DNA from: Ferdinandcohnia sp047238305
Lineage (GTDB): Bacteria; Bacillota; Bacilli; Bacillales; Bacillaceae_L
Assembly: GCF_047238305.1 (NCBI RefSeq)
Contig: NZ_JBDFMO010000001.1
Span: 4,402,001 to 4,466,000, forward strand
Direction of reading: 5' to 3'
Length of the DNA stretch: 64,000 bases
Shown here: positions 25,560 to 34,529 of the stretch, piece by piece
Position numbering within the stretch: the stretch's first letter is position 1
How the letters are laid out: each line of letters begins with the position of its first letter
The notes under the pieces: generated by a model
The model's input: only the letters and a program-made list of their open reading frames with translations
Database searches by the model: none
Told to the model about the DNA's origin: nothing
Position numbers and translations under genes: made by a program

Positions 25560-25585
25560 TACGAATGAGGTTGGTAAAAAGTTCA
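25560..25585 (-). promoter_or_regulatory. SigY-type autoregulatory promoter
   Basis: On the minus strand TGAAC (25585-25581), 17 bp, then CGTA (25563-25560). B. subtilis SigY recognises TGAAC and CGTC with similar spacing. It is about 50 bp before the sigma gene. Confidence 0.6.
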
Positions 25586-25624
25586 CTTCATCAAAAATTT
25601 TTTTTGTTTTTTACTAGTTTAACC

Positions 25625-25661
25625 AATAAAAGAAGCCAGAACCGTAACTAGGTTTGGCTTC
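25625..25661 (-). terminator. floT terminator
   Basis: Minus-strand GAAGCC...GGCTTC hairpin (25632-25661) with inner AAACC/GGTT pairing, followed by TTTTATTGG. Confidence 0.8.
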
Positions 25662-25672
25662 TCCTTACTCAA

Positions 25673-27208
25673 TTATTCGTTATCTGTTGGTGCCGTTTTT
25701 CTTGATTGAGCTAATTCATCTGTTAAATTGTCGATGCTGTTTCTGACATTCCCTTTTCCTGACAGATTTTCGATGATTTCTTTTACATCGATACCAGAGG
25801 ATGCCTTCAACGATTCCTGTAGGGTAGACATTAAGTTTGTGGCATAGCCGGTTACCTTGTTGGCACCGCTATTCTCGCCATTGCTACCAGTATCGACAAC
25901 AGTAATTTTATCAATATTGGATAGTGGTGCAGCCACTTCTTTCGCATATTGTGGAAGCATTTTAATAACCATATCGAGGATGGCCGCTTTTCCATACTGT
26001 TCGAATGCTTCTGCGATTTTTTGTTTTGCTTCCGCTTCGGCAAGACCTTTTAGGCGGATAATATCAGCTTCAGATTCCCCTTGTGCACGCTGGGCTTCTG
26101 CCTTTGCAAGACCATCGATGCGGATCTTCTCAGCTTCTGCTTTGGCCATTGCTTCGATTCGATACTTATTTGCATCCGCTTCAGCTAATTGCTTCGCTTT
26201 TTCTGCCTCAGCCGCTTGAACAACTGAGTAACGGTCAGCATCCGCCTTCTTCTTAACCTCTGAATCATATTGCTTTTCACGACGTAAAATTTCTTTTTCT
26301 TCGAGCTCGATTTGCTTCTGTCTTTCAATGATCTGAATTTGCATTTGCTGCTCTGTAACTTCTTGTTTGGCTCTCGCTTCTTCTAGGTGATAGGCTTGGT
26401 CAGCACGCGCTTTTGCAATGTCTTGTTCTCTACGGAATTCAGCAATTTTCAACTGATTGATTTTTTCTGCTTCCGCAACCTCTGTAGCACGCTCTAGCTC
26501 AGACTTCTGCGCTTCTTTCTCAGCTTCAGCACGTTTAATTCTTGTTTCTTTTTCAGCCTCTGCCGTTGCAATATCAGCATCGCGCTTTACTTGAGCAATT
26601 CTTGGTTTACCTAAAGAATCGAGGTACCCATTCTTATCTCGTACATCCTTGATTGTAAATGACACAATCATTAGACCCATTTTTGCTAAATCCTGTGATG
26701 CTACCCTCTGCACTTCTTGTGAGAACTTATCACGATTTTTATAGATTTCTTCAACAGTCATTGAACCAAGGATTGAACGTAGATGACCCTCTAATACTTC
26801 TCTTGCTTCATTTTCTCTGTCTTCTTTACGTTTTCCTAAAAATTGTTCAGCTGCTGTAGCAATTTCTGATATAGAACCGCCGATTTTAATAATTGCCGTA
26901 CCATCTGCCATAACAGGTACACCTTGCTCTGTATATACTTCAGGTGTTTGAACATCTAGTTTACTCGATAGGAGACTTAACGGTTCAGCTTGTTGGAAGA
27001 CCGGAAGTACGAACGTACCGCCACCACGAACAATTTTAATGCGGTTTCCTGCCTCATCCACATGAACATTTTTCCCACCTAAGTAACTCCCTGTTACAAT
27101 TAGGGCTTCATCAGGACCAGCTGTTTTGTACTTTGAAACAAATACTCCAATAAGTGCAAGTAGTAAAAATGCGACAACTCCAATGACAATCCAAATTCCT
27201 GTTGTCAT
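25673..27208 (-). CDS. floT: flotillin FloT (YuaG)
   Basis: A 511-residue flotillin that organises membrane microdomains. An N-terminal membrane segment (5-25) is followed by an SPFH/band-7 domain (about 30-210) and a long coiled coil rich in Glu-Ala repeats (about 215-400), then a C-terminal region. ATG follows AAGGGGG and overlaps the yuaF stop by 4 bp. It forms an operon with yuaF under a SigW-type promoter, as in B. subtilis. Confidence 0.93.
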   Translation of the reverse strand: MTTGIWIVIGVVAFLLLALIGVFVSKYKTAGPDEALIVTGSYLGGKNVHVDEAGNRIKIVRGGGTFVLPVFQQAEPLSLLSSKLDVQTPEVYTEQGVPVMADGTAIIKIGGSISEIATAAEQFLGKRKEDRENEAREVLEGHLRSILGSMTVEEIYKNRDKFSQEVQRVASQDLAKMGLMIVSFTIKDVRDKNGYLDSLGKPRIAQVKRDADIATAEAEKETRIKRAEAEKEAQKSELERATEVAEAEKINQLKIAEFRREQDIAKARADQAYHLEEARAKQEVTEQQMQIQIIERQKQIELEEKEILRREKQYDSEVKKKADADRYSVVQAAEAEKAKQLAEADANKYRIEAMAKAEAEKIRIDGLAKAEAQRAQGESEADIIRLKGLAEAEAKQKIAEAFEQYGKAAILDMVIKMLPQYAKEVAAPLSNIDKITVVDTGSNGENSGANKVTGYATNLMSTLQESLKASSGIDVKEIIENLSGKGNVRNSIDNLTDELAQSRKTAPTDNE

Positions 27209-27750
27209 AGTTCATTTCCCCCTTTTATCTTCATATTTTGGTACGGCAAGACATATACAACGCCTTCCTTAATATCTATAATAAGAACCTTTTCATCATA
27301 TGGGATAGGTTCATTATTAAAGCTTTTTGCGGATTTAGCAATGGTACCACTGATTCCTTCAATGACTACTTCACCAAAACCATCAATTGGGATGGAGGTG
27401 ATGACCTTGCCAATTCGTCCTTTCAAATCCTCTTCCCTGTAGACCATCGATTCTTCTGCAGAAGACAATGGGATCAATACGAAAATATTCAATAATGTGA
27501 CTAAAATAAGTGCTAATACGAGTGAAATAACAAAAATTAAGAAACTATGAAAGGAAAGCAGTTTTTCAAAGATGTAACCTGATGCGCTTAAAAATGTGAG
27601 GAATGAAAAAATGAGTGTTGGGCTCAAAAAACTGTCTGGAAAGATCCCCTCTAGAAAGTCACCAAATAGAATAAAAAGTAGGGTACCGATTCCACTTATG
27701 ATTAAGCCAATAAGATAAATGGTTTGAATATCATACCCAAATAGTTCCAT
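27205..27750 (-). CDS. yuaF: NfeD-like membrane protein YuaF
   Basis: A 181-residue protein with three or four membrane helices (about 10-30, 40-65, 70-98) and a C-terminal OB-fold NfeD domain (about 108-178, DLKGRIGKVITSIPIDGFGEVVIEG). NfeD proteins partner with flotillins or stomatins. ATG follows GGAGGTGAAGCT. First gene of the yuaF-floT operon; B. subtilis yuaI is not present here. Confidence 0.9.
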   Translation of the reverse strand: MELFGYDIQTIYLIGLIISGIGTLLFILFGDFLEGIFPDSFLSPTLIFSFLTFLSASGYIFEKLLSFHSFLIFVISLVLALILVTLLNIFVLIPLSSAEESMVYREEDLKGRIGKVITSIPIDGFGEVVIEGISGTIAKSAKSFNNEPIPYDEKVLIIDIKEGVVYVLPYQNMKIKGGNEL

Positions 27751-27804
27751 AGCTTCACCTCCAAAATTTACAAATACTTTTGTAATTTTCTTTACATTCT
27801 CATT

Positions 27805-27831
27805 TACGAATCACGTTTATAAAAGGTTTCA
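27805..27831 (-). promoter_or_regulatory. SigW-type promoter of yuaF-floT
   Basis: On the minus strand TGAAAC (27831-27826), 17 bp, then CGTA (27808-27805), matching the SigW pattern TGAAAC-N16-17-CGTA. B. subtilis yuaF-floT is known to be SigW-dependent. Confidence 0.75.
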
Positions 27832-27944
27832 TTTTTTTATGAATTTTTTTCAAACCTTTGTAAAAATTTGTCGCATACAAATTATTCCTAATCTTACAAT
27901 ACTCTACAAAAGGTCCTAAATACATATTTTTTTATAGGATTTTC

Positions 27945-27979
27945 ATAAAAAAAAAGCAAGCCCCCTAGGGAACTTGCTT
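27945..27979 (-). terminator. terminator of the penicillin-binding protein gene
   Basis: Minus-strand AAGCAAG/CTTGCTT stem (27954-27979) followed by nine or so T residues. Confidence 0.88.
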
Positions 27980-27985
27980 GGATTT

Positions 27986-30022
27986 TTAATCTTTGTCTTT
28001 CTTTTTTTCATCCTTTTTCCGTTTCTTCTCTTCTTTTTTCCTCTTCTTCTCTTCATCCTTCTTCTTCTTTTTTTCCTCTTTCCACTGATCGTTTTTGTTT
28101 TCCTGCCCCTTGTTTTCCTTCCACTCGCTCTCCTTCTTCTTAACAGGAGGCTGGTAGGCTGGCAGATTGAAAGAGCTTGGTGGTACATTACTTAATGACT
28201 GCTGGATGATTTCTCTAAATATCGTGGCTGCCGTAGCACTTGAATTGGTTAAATAATGATTCTTATCGGTCTTGTCATATCCAAGCCAGACTGCACCAAC
28301 GAGCTCTGGTGTATATCCGACCATCCAAATGTCCTTCACGCCATTAATACCTTCGAAAGGTACCTGGGTAGAACCAGTCTTTCCTGCCACTTCTCTTCCT
28401 TCAATGTTAGCATGACGACCAGACCCGCTTTCAACTACACCCTTCAACATAAATGTCATTCGCTTGGCAACTTCTGGGGTAGTAATTTGTACAGGTTCTC
28501 CTTTCCACTCGGCAATGATTTCACCATTGGCATCGACAATTTTCGAAATGGCATGTGCCTCCGTCTTTTTTCCTTCACTTGGAAAGGTTGTAAAGGCTTC
28601 GGCCATGTGAAGGGGAGCGACCCCTTCATGAAGTCCACCAAGAGCCAAACTTAAATTTTGATCATTTTCGGTAATCGGAAGTCCAAACTCCTTTACAGAA
28701 TCAATACCCGTTTTTAGTCCAATTTTATTTAAAAGCCATACCGCTGGAACATTATCTGAGTCCCTTACCGCATCGTACATGGTCACGCTGCCTTTAAATT
28801 TACCGGAAACATTTGATGGTTGATAACCGTTGAAACTCATCGGTTTATCCGGTAATACATCATAAATGCTGTAGCCATGTTCGAGCGCTGGCGTATATAC
28901 GGCAAGTGGTTTTATCGTCGAACCTGGCTGCCTTCTTAATTGGGTCGCATGATTGAAACCTCGAAACACATGCTCACCGCGCCCACCCACTAATGCGCTG
29001 ATACCGCCAGTCTTCGGATCTACCAATATAGCTCCACTTTGAAGTAATTGGTCTTCAGGACTAGCAGGAAATAAGCTGTCATTTTTATAGACATTTTCTA
29101 TGGATGTCTGCATGTGAGGATCAAGCTCGGTATAAATCTCTAAGCCCCCTGACATGACTTCATTTTGGGTGAGACCATATTTTTCAATCGCTTCATCGAT
29201 AATATGATCAATATAATATGGATACTTTCCCTCATATGGATCAAGCTGGCGTCCCTTAAACACCATCTCTTGCGCTTTCGCTTCGTTGACTTGATTAGAG
29301 GTAAGGTATCCCTGCTCCTCCATTAATGAAAGGACAAGATCTCTTCTGTCTAAAGATTTTTCTTGATCAATTAACGGATTCATCTTAGAAGGAGATTTGA
29401 TTAAACCTGCAAGAATCGCTCCTTCACTCACCGTTAAGTCCTTAGCCTCTTTGCCAAAATAGGTTCTTGCTGCGTTTTTAATTCCCCATGCCCCTTCACC
29501 AAAATAAATTTGATTCAAATACATTTCCATGATTTTCTCTTTTGAAAATGTACGTTCAATTTTTTGAGCAAGGAAGAATTCTTCTATTTTTCGCTTTAAT
29601 GATTGTTCATGAGTTAGAAATACATTCTTCGTTAATTGCTGGGTAATCGTACTCCCACCTTCGACGATCTCACCCGCTTTTAAATTCCGAAAAAGTGCTC
29701 GAAATATCCCGACATAATCGACACCAGGATGTTTGTAAAATCTACGGTCTTCGGTGGCGATAACAGCATGAATCACATGTGGTGGAATGGTTTCATATCT
29801 AACACCTTCAATTTTAGGTCCGGGGACCTTACTTGCGATCTCGCCATTTTTGTCATAAATAATGGTCGGTTCCGGTAATGGATTATTTAAAGCACTAACA
29901 TCCCGAGAATTGATATACATGTTAAGTCCAATAGCAACGAAAAGAATAAAAAGGAGCCCTACAAGTAGGGTGATTTTTACTCTTCCCACCTCAGACAACG
30001 TCTTGATGAAATTTTTTCCCAT
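27986..30022 (-). CDS. class A penicillin-binding protein (transglycosylase/transpeptidase)
   Basis: A 678-residue bifunctional peptidoglycan synthase. Membrane anchor at about 17-37; transglycosylase domain about 60-230 with catalytic Glu91 in EDRRFYKHPG and EGGSTITQQLTKN; transpeptidase motifs S368-TIK, S422-DN and K548-TGS. The last 50 residues are almost entirely Lys, Glu and Asp, a cytoplasm-unlike tail that would lie outside the cell. It resembles PbpF/PbpG/PBP1A-type proteins; the exact orthologue is unclear. Single-gene unit with a terminator. Confidence 0.92.
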   Translation of the reverse strand: MGKNFIKTLSEVGRVKITLLVGLLFILFVAIGLNMYINSRDVSALNNPLPEPTIIYDKNGEIASKVPGPKIEGVRYETIPPHVIHAVIATEDRRFYKHPGVDYVGIFRALFRNLKAGEIVEGGSTITQQLTKNVFLTHEQSLKRKIEEFFLAQKIERTFSKEKIMEMYLNQIYFGEGAWGIKNAARTYFGKEAKDLTVSEGAILAGLIKSPSKMNPLIDQEKSLDRRDLVLSLMEEQGYLTSNQVNEAKAQEMVFKGRQLDPYEGKYPYYIDHIIDEAIEKYGLTQNEVMSGGLEIYTELDPHMQTSIENVYKNDSLFPASPEDQLLQSGAILVDPKTGGISALVGGRGEHVFRGFNHATQLRRQPGSTIKPLAVYTPALEHGYSIYDVLPDKPMSFNGYQPSNVSGKFKGSVTMYDAVRDSDNVPAVWLLNKIGLKTGIDSVKEFGLPITENDQNLSLALGGLHEGVAPLHMAEAFTTFPSEGKKTEAHAISKIVDANGEIIAEWKGEPVQITTPEVAKRMTFMLKGVVESGSGRHANIEGREVAGKTGSTQVPFEGINGVKDIWMVGYTPELVGAVWLGYDKTDKNHYLTNSSATAATIFREIIQQSLSNVPPSSFNLPAYQPPVKKKESEWKENKGQENKNDQWKEEKKKKKDEEKKRKKEEKKRKKDEKKKDKD

Positions 30023-30160
30023 TCAAATGCCCTCCAGATGTGCAATTACAAAAATATCGCAAAAATAGCGCTACATATATTAATACGAACAGGAAAAAAT
30101 TTTATGAGCATACAAACGGAATATATTTCACCGATGTTGTACGGCAAGAACTTTGTCGAA

Positions 30161-31597
30161 TTAGTTTTTTAAGAATTCATTGATTCGATTTTTTAATTCG
30201 GTTCTGTCATAGGTGCGGTATAGATTACTTGCAAGACGAATTGGGTCACCGAAGAAAAAGCGCTCGTAAAGGGTTTGTCTAGAACCGAATGCACTGATGC
30301 AAAGATCCCATGCAAGTCTAAAAAGTTTTACTCGATCATATGCATTCGCGTTAGCAGCCTGCAAATATTGGTCAAGATCAGCTCTTCTCTCACTTGCAAA
30401 GTCTTTTTCAGTTGGAATGGAAACTAGGCCACTTGCACCTAATAGCTGTAAAATCTCAGTAAAACGCGGGTATAGACGAGGGTATAAATTAATTGCACTG
30501 TATAGAGGGTTAATTGCAGGGGCCATTGTACCCCATTTATCCATTTTCGCTTGAATTTCCGATGTTAACAATAATGCTTTCATCGTCTCTAGCCCAATGA
30601 TAATTTCACTGATTTTTTCTTGAACGTGCTGATATCCACCAATGTCAATTGTATCAACCAAAGCTTGAGCGACGCCTAGCAGGCTTTCCGTTTTTACAAC
30701 CTGTCTAGAAATTACCTGATGTAGGACTAAGGGAAAAAAGCTTGTTTCCGCATACATTTTATTGGCACAATCAATACATCCATTCATAAAGATCCGTTCG
30801 CGGGGAACATGAACATGATTGAAAACAATGATTGTATCCATTTCCTCAAACCTTGAGCTAAGTGGATGATCAAAGGTTGACTCTCGATAGGAAAATGATT
30901 CTCTGCAAAGAAAAGTCAATCCCTCTGTGTTACTCGGTATCGAAAAAGCAAAAGCATAGTCCTCATTAAATAAATGACCACCTGATGGAAAGACGATTAA
31001 TTCATCTGTAATGCCACCTTGTGTTGCTAGCAATCTTGCACCATGTATAACAATCCCATCTTCTTTTTTATCTATAACCTTGGCAGCTATAATATTATCA
31101 TCGTCATCTGTATGGTAAAGAGAACGGTTTGTTTGTGGATTTATAAAAGTGTGAGTAAATGAATAATCCTTCTCACACGCTTCCTCATAAAACCTGCGGA
31201 GATTTTTCACAAACTCCGGATTATTAGAAGAAAATAAATCTGCTGCTGCACTAATCGCCATTAAGGTCGTATTCATATAATCAGGGGAACGTCCCATCAT
31301 TCCAAGTGTGCTTTTTGCCCACGTTTGAATCATCAGACGTCTTTTTTCTAAATCTTCTTTCGTCTTTGGTTCTAAATAGGAAGTACCAATTTGATTACCT
31401 GTTTTAGAAGAGGTAAAAGTCATGATGTCTTGGATTGATGGATCACATTGCAGGTCATAGAGATTTGCCTGACTCTCCATTACTCCACGAAAAGCAGGAT
31501 GTTCAGAAATATTCCCCTTCACCTTCTCCCCCTCAATCCATATATCAGACTGAAGTTGATTAATTCTATTAATATACTCTTTACCAGATATCGCCAT
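30161..31597 (-). CDS. HpaB-family FADH2-dependent monooxygenase
   Basis: A 478-residue protein of the 4-hydroxyphenylacetate 3-hydroxylase family. It carries the family segments GRSPDYMNTTLMA, ATQGGITDELIVFPS (acyl-CoA-dehydrogenase-like fold) and FDHPLSSRFEEMDTIIVFNHVHVPRERIF. These enzymes use reduced flavin supplied by a separate reductase; no HpaC-like reductase is nearby. ATG at 31597 is chosen because GGAGGTG lies 9 nt upstream. It is the last gene of the five-gene cluster after a 150-bp gap, so it might instead be a separate unit. Substrate unknown. Confidence 0.82.
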   Translation of the reverse strand: MAISGKEYINRINQLQSDIWIEGEKVKGNISEHPAFRGVMESQANLYDLQCDPSIQDIMTFTSSKTGNQIGTSYLEPKTKEDLEKRRLMIQTWAKSTLGMMGRSPDYMNTTLMAISAAADLFSSNNPEFVKNLRRFYEEACEKDYSFTHTFINPQTNRSLYHTDDDDNIIAAKVIDKKEDGIVIHGARLLATQGGITDELIVFPSGGHLFNEDYAFAFSIPSNTEGLTFLCRESFSYRESTFDHPLSSRFEEMDTIIVFNHVHVPRERIFMNGCIDCANKMYAETSFFPLVLHQVISRQVVKTESLLGVAQALVDTIDIGGYQHVQEKISEIIIGLETMKALLLTSEIQAKMDKWGTMAPAINPLYSAINLYPRLYPRFTEILQLLGASGLVSIPTEKDFASERRADLDQYLQAANANAYDRVKLFRLAWDLCISAFGSRQTLYERFFFGDPIRLASNLYRTYDRTELKNRINEFLKN

Positions 31598-31749
31598 ATT
31601 TTCCAACACCTCCACAGGTTACTAACCTAAAATATGCTCAGTCCTATCGTCATGTGAGACCATTTTTAATCAGCAAACTGTGGAATTTTGGGGCGTCGGA
31701 TAAGTATCTAGTAGTAATGGCTAAGTGCACCGTATTGAGGTACAGCGGA

Positions 31750-32427
31750 TTAGCGAACGTATTCTAAGATGTCTGTGTACATTCGAGAATGGTAGTACAT
31801 ACCAAATTGTAAACCACGTTCAATCATTTGCTTTTGGTCTCCTTCATAGCTTAAAGCAACGACTTCATAAATTTCGTTCGCATGCTGAACATCAAGCACT
31901 TCATGGTCAGTAAAATGAATAAGCGATTTGTTTTCACTTCCATAATTACTTTTTGCAAATTGACCAACCAATGGAGACACTCTAGCAACAATTTCTTCAA
32001 TCACACCCAGTGCCGCAAGTCCCTCTAAATAGTGGTAATGAAGACATAAGTCAGTCAATCCACGATTATAGGCAATGACCGGGATGCTTGGTTCGCTTTC
32101 CATTATTTCTTCCTCTGAAACACCAATCCCTTCTAAAAATTCCTTATACGTCTCGCTATGCACATATTTTTCATTCATTTTTCCATGCTCTTCAAACAAG
32201 TTTTCAACTAGCGGCATTCTCATCCGGTAATCTGACATATTTGTTAAAATTGCGGATAAAAAACGTGGAAAGTAAAGAACAACGTGATAGATTTGAAGTG
32301 CAATTTCCTTTCGTTGTTCTTCAGAGAATTCCCCGTTGTTTAAAGCCACAAACAACGGATGCTCTTCAATTTTCTTTTCTTGAAACATACGATCTGTCAC
32401 TTTCTTTAACTCTACAAATTTCTCCAT
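31750..32427 (-). CDS. heme-oxygenase-like diiron oxidase (TenA/PqqC-fold)
   Basis: A 225-residue all-helical protein of the heme-oxygenase-like oxidase superfamily (CADD, UndA, BesC, TenA, PqqC relatives). A carboxylate/His cluster occurs in VENLFEEHGK, and the C-terminal metal motif H-x3-D-x2-H is present (His175, Asp179, His182 in HEVLDVQHA), which favours a diiron oxygenase rather than TenA thiaminase. ATG at 32427 follows AGGGGGAATTGATC. It lies 12 bp after the acetyltransferase-like gene. Substrate unknown. Confidence 0.78.
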   Translation of the reverse strand: MEKFVELKKVTDRMFQEKKIEEHPLFVALNNGEFSEEQRKEIALQIYHVVLYFPRFLSAILTNMSDYRMRMPLVENLFEEHGKMNEKYVHSETYKEFLEGIGVSEEEIMESEPSIPVIAYNRGLTDLCLHYHYLEGLAALGVIEEIVARVSPLVGQFAKSNYGSENKSLIHFTDHEVLDVQHANEIYEVVALSYEGDQKQMIERGLQFGMYYHSRMYTDILEYVR

Positions 32428-32439
32428 GATCAATTCCCC

Positions 32440-33459
32440 CTAAATAAGTGTTAATTCATGAAAATCCATTGAAAGGTTTGCTGGAATATCTCCATACGCA
32501 AACGTTGTTGATGAAAGTTTTATATAAAATGGATTGTTTCTAAAATATTGAGCTTCCTCAGCCGATACTCCAAAAAACAAATAGCTGAACTTTTGTTTAA
32601 ACTTTTTTTGAATATAAGAGATAAATTCCTTTTGATAGTCTTGTCGCTTTTCCTTCGCAGCGAAAAAGGCTATATACCCATGTCGAAATGCCTCATCTTG
32701 ATCTGGTAAGGGTGGACAATTGGCGATTCTACAAAACAAATTCACGATTCTGAACGAAAAAGGAAGATTCCTGGACAATCTGAGCTTTCTTGCATCGGAT
32801 TGGTCCACGAGCTTGCAAATAGCTAGGCACTCCTTGTTATCATCTTTTAGCACTAAAAACACTCCGTTTTCTCTTAAAAACATTTGTTTTCCACACGGAG
32901 CAAACGGCTGTATCCTTGCCAATTTTTTATAAATCCCCCATGCTTCTTCCCCGTTAATTTCGCTTATATGTAGACGGCCATTTGGATATTTCAGAAACAT
33001 CGGTACGCCAATATGAATGGTTCTACCCATTTCAACTCCACCTGGAAGGAGGCCATTTCCTTTTGTCATTGATCCTTTATTTGTGTTGCTATCAAGAACA
33101 GTAGAGAACATCCATTTCACGGTTCCTTCGTTTCGATAATAGGACAATAAATATTCAGCTAAACGATAAAAAGCAAAGGTTCGGTGATAGTCTGGATGAA
33201 TTCTAAGGTCATTGATGTAATACACTTTTTGACACCTTTGATTGAGTACCCGCTTTTGCTCACTAACCGCAACACAACCGATTAACTCTTGTTCCCGAAA
33301 CAACCCGAAGTGCCTTGTCGCTCCAAATTCCTCTGATAAGCTGAAAAAGTAAGGAGACCTGTCAACATAGAAAAGATCGCTTCCCGTATTTGTCTCTTTC
33401 GATAATTGTAGTAATTGATGGTGATGGGAATCATCTAACTCCCTAAATTCATAGGTCAT
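32440..33459 (-). CDS. GNAT-like acetyltransferase
   Basis: A 339-residue protein with a GNAT-type N-terminal domain: ELIGCVAVSEQ, then YYINDLRIHPDYHRTFAFYRLAEYLL, the usual beta4-alpha3 acetyl-CoA-binding region. The C-terminal 180 residues hold a second GNAT-like or helper domain. Its ATG overlaps the stop of the BtaA-like gene by 4 bp. Within the cluster it may acylate an amine made by the aminocarboxypropyl transferase; that is inference. Confidence 0.72.
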   Translation of the reverse strand: MTYEFRELDDSHHHQLLQLSKETNTGSDLFYVDRSPYFFSLSEEFGATRHFGLFREQELIGCVAVSEQKRVLNQRCQKVYYINDLRIHPDYHRTFAFYRLAEYLLSYYRNEGTVKWMFSTVLDSNTNKGSMTKGNGLLPGGVEMGRTIHIGVPMFLKYPNGRLHISEINGEEAWGIYKKLARIQPFAPCGKQMFLRENGVFLVLKDDNKECLAICKLVDQSDARKLRLSRNLPFSFRIVNLFCRIANCPPLPDQDEAFRHGYIAFFAAKEKRQDYQKEFISYIQKKFKQKFSYLFFGVSAEEAQYFRNNPFYIKLSSTTFAYGDIPANLSMDFHELTLI

Positions 33460-34529
33460 ACACAGTACCCCACTGTTATTTTTTGATATAGCATCGAACG
33501 TTCTAATTCTTCACAACGCTTTGACAGTTCCTCATCACAAATAAATTGCTTCATAAAATCTTCAGGCAATTGACTCGTACTGAGCATATTTCGGTACATT
33601 ACGATTGCTTTATCTGATTTCGCCTGTAAAATTCCATTGCAAATCAGTTCCCTTCCCTTTACATCCGCCCAATCAAATACATTGGACAAATAAAATGTAT
33701 CAATCGATTGCTCCTTACGTAAAATCTCTTGAATACTTACAGGATGAATGGAAAGTTTATCAATATTTCTATTTGTAGCTTCATAACCATCTTCAGTTAA
33801 ATAAAACGGCACTCCCTCGTCTTCCTCATACAAATAGGAAGAAAACAAAATCTGAGATAAAAAGTAATTAGTGTGAATGGGCTTCGTTTTCACTTCTTTT
33901 TCAAACTGAGTCAGAAAGAATTCAGCAAAATCATGTTCACTTGCATTGGCAAACATAAAGCTCGGAAAGAATTGGATGTGTGTTGTTTTACTTAATAATA
34001 TTTTCGCAGCAGTTCGCCATTCAGATGTAGTCAAGTATGTTTCGAAAAACTCTTGTTGTTCCACTAGATTTTTTGCTGAGAATAACTCATTCCAAACGGA
34101 TTCATCATAGATATTCCGACAAATATTTTCCCCTATGAATCTATAAAAGCGTTCATTTACACCACAATGATTGATTCCTTTTTCAATTTCTTGAGATTGC
34201 TGCTGCCAATATTCTCTCGCATAAGCAGGTAAATCCTTCTCTATTGCTTCATACATTTGAACACGGTTTTGACATGAGGTTTCTCCAATAAAAGCTAGAA
34301 ACTCCTTCAACGAAAAATTGTGTATGGCAGCTTTTTTGAGCTCAATTAACGCGCACTGGGCTGGATTTATATCGACACAGAGAACTTGATGAACCGAATC
34401 ATTTAGGATGGAAAATGCCGTACATCCTCCTGACCCAATCACTAGTATTTTCCTCGGTTTTGCTATTTTTGAAATCTCTCTTTCTACTACACTATCCTCT
34501 CGAATTTGCGAAAAATAGAGTTTAGACAT
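33456..34529 (-). CDS. BtaA-like (DUF3419) S-adenosylmethionine 3-amino-3-carboxypropyl transferase
   Basis: A 357-residue DUF3419 family protein. The start MSKLYFSQIREDSVVE, the SAM-binding loop VIGSGGCTAFS (30-40) and the acidic VLCVDINPAQ (Asp53) followed by ALIELKKAAI match BtaA, which transfers the 3-amino-3-carboxypropyl group of SAM to diacylglycerol. No BtaB methyltransferase is nearby, so a betaine lipid is unlikely; the acceptor may be a lipid or a small molecule. ATG at 34529 follows GGAGGG by 10 nt and overlaps the upstream gene. Confidence 0.8.
   Translation of the reverse strand: MSKLYFSQIREDSVVEREISKIAKPRKILVIGSGGCTAFSILNDSVHQVLCVDINPAQCALIELKKAAIHNFSLKEFLAFIGETSCQNRVQMYEAIEKDLPAYAREYWQQQSQEIEKGINHCGVNERFYRFIGENICRNIYDESVWNELFSAKNLVEQQEFFETYLTTSEWRTAAKILLSKTTHIQFFPSFMFANASEHDFAEFFLTQFEKEVKTKPIHTNYFLSQILFSSYLYEEDEGVPFYLTEDGYEATNRNIDKLSIHPVSIQEILRKEQSIDTFYLSNVFDWADVKGRELICNGILQAKSDKAIVMYRNMLSTSQLPEDFMKQFICDEELSKRCEELERSMLYQKITVGYCV

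Noticed and set aside
27943..28195. Lys/Arg-rich or Leu/Phe-rich reading frames overlapping the end of the penicillin-binding protein gene
   Set aside because: They are other-frame and opposite-strand readings of the lysine-codon run in the real gene.
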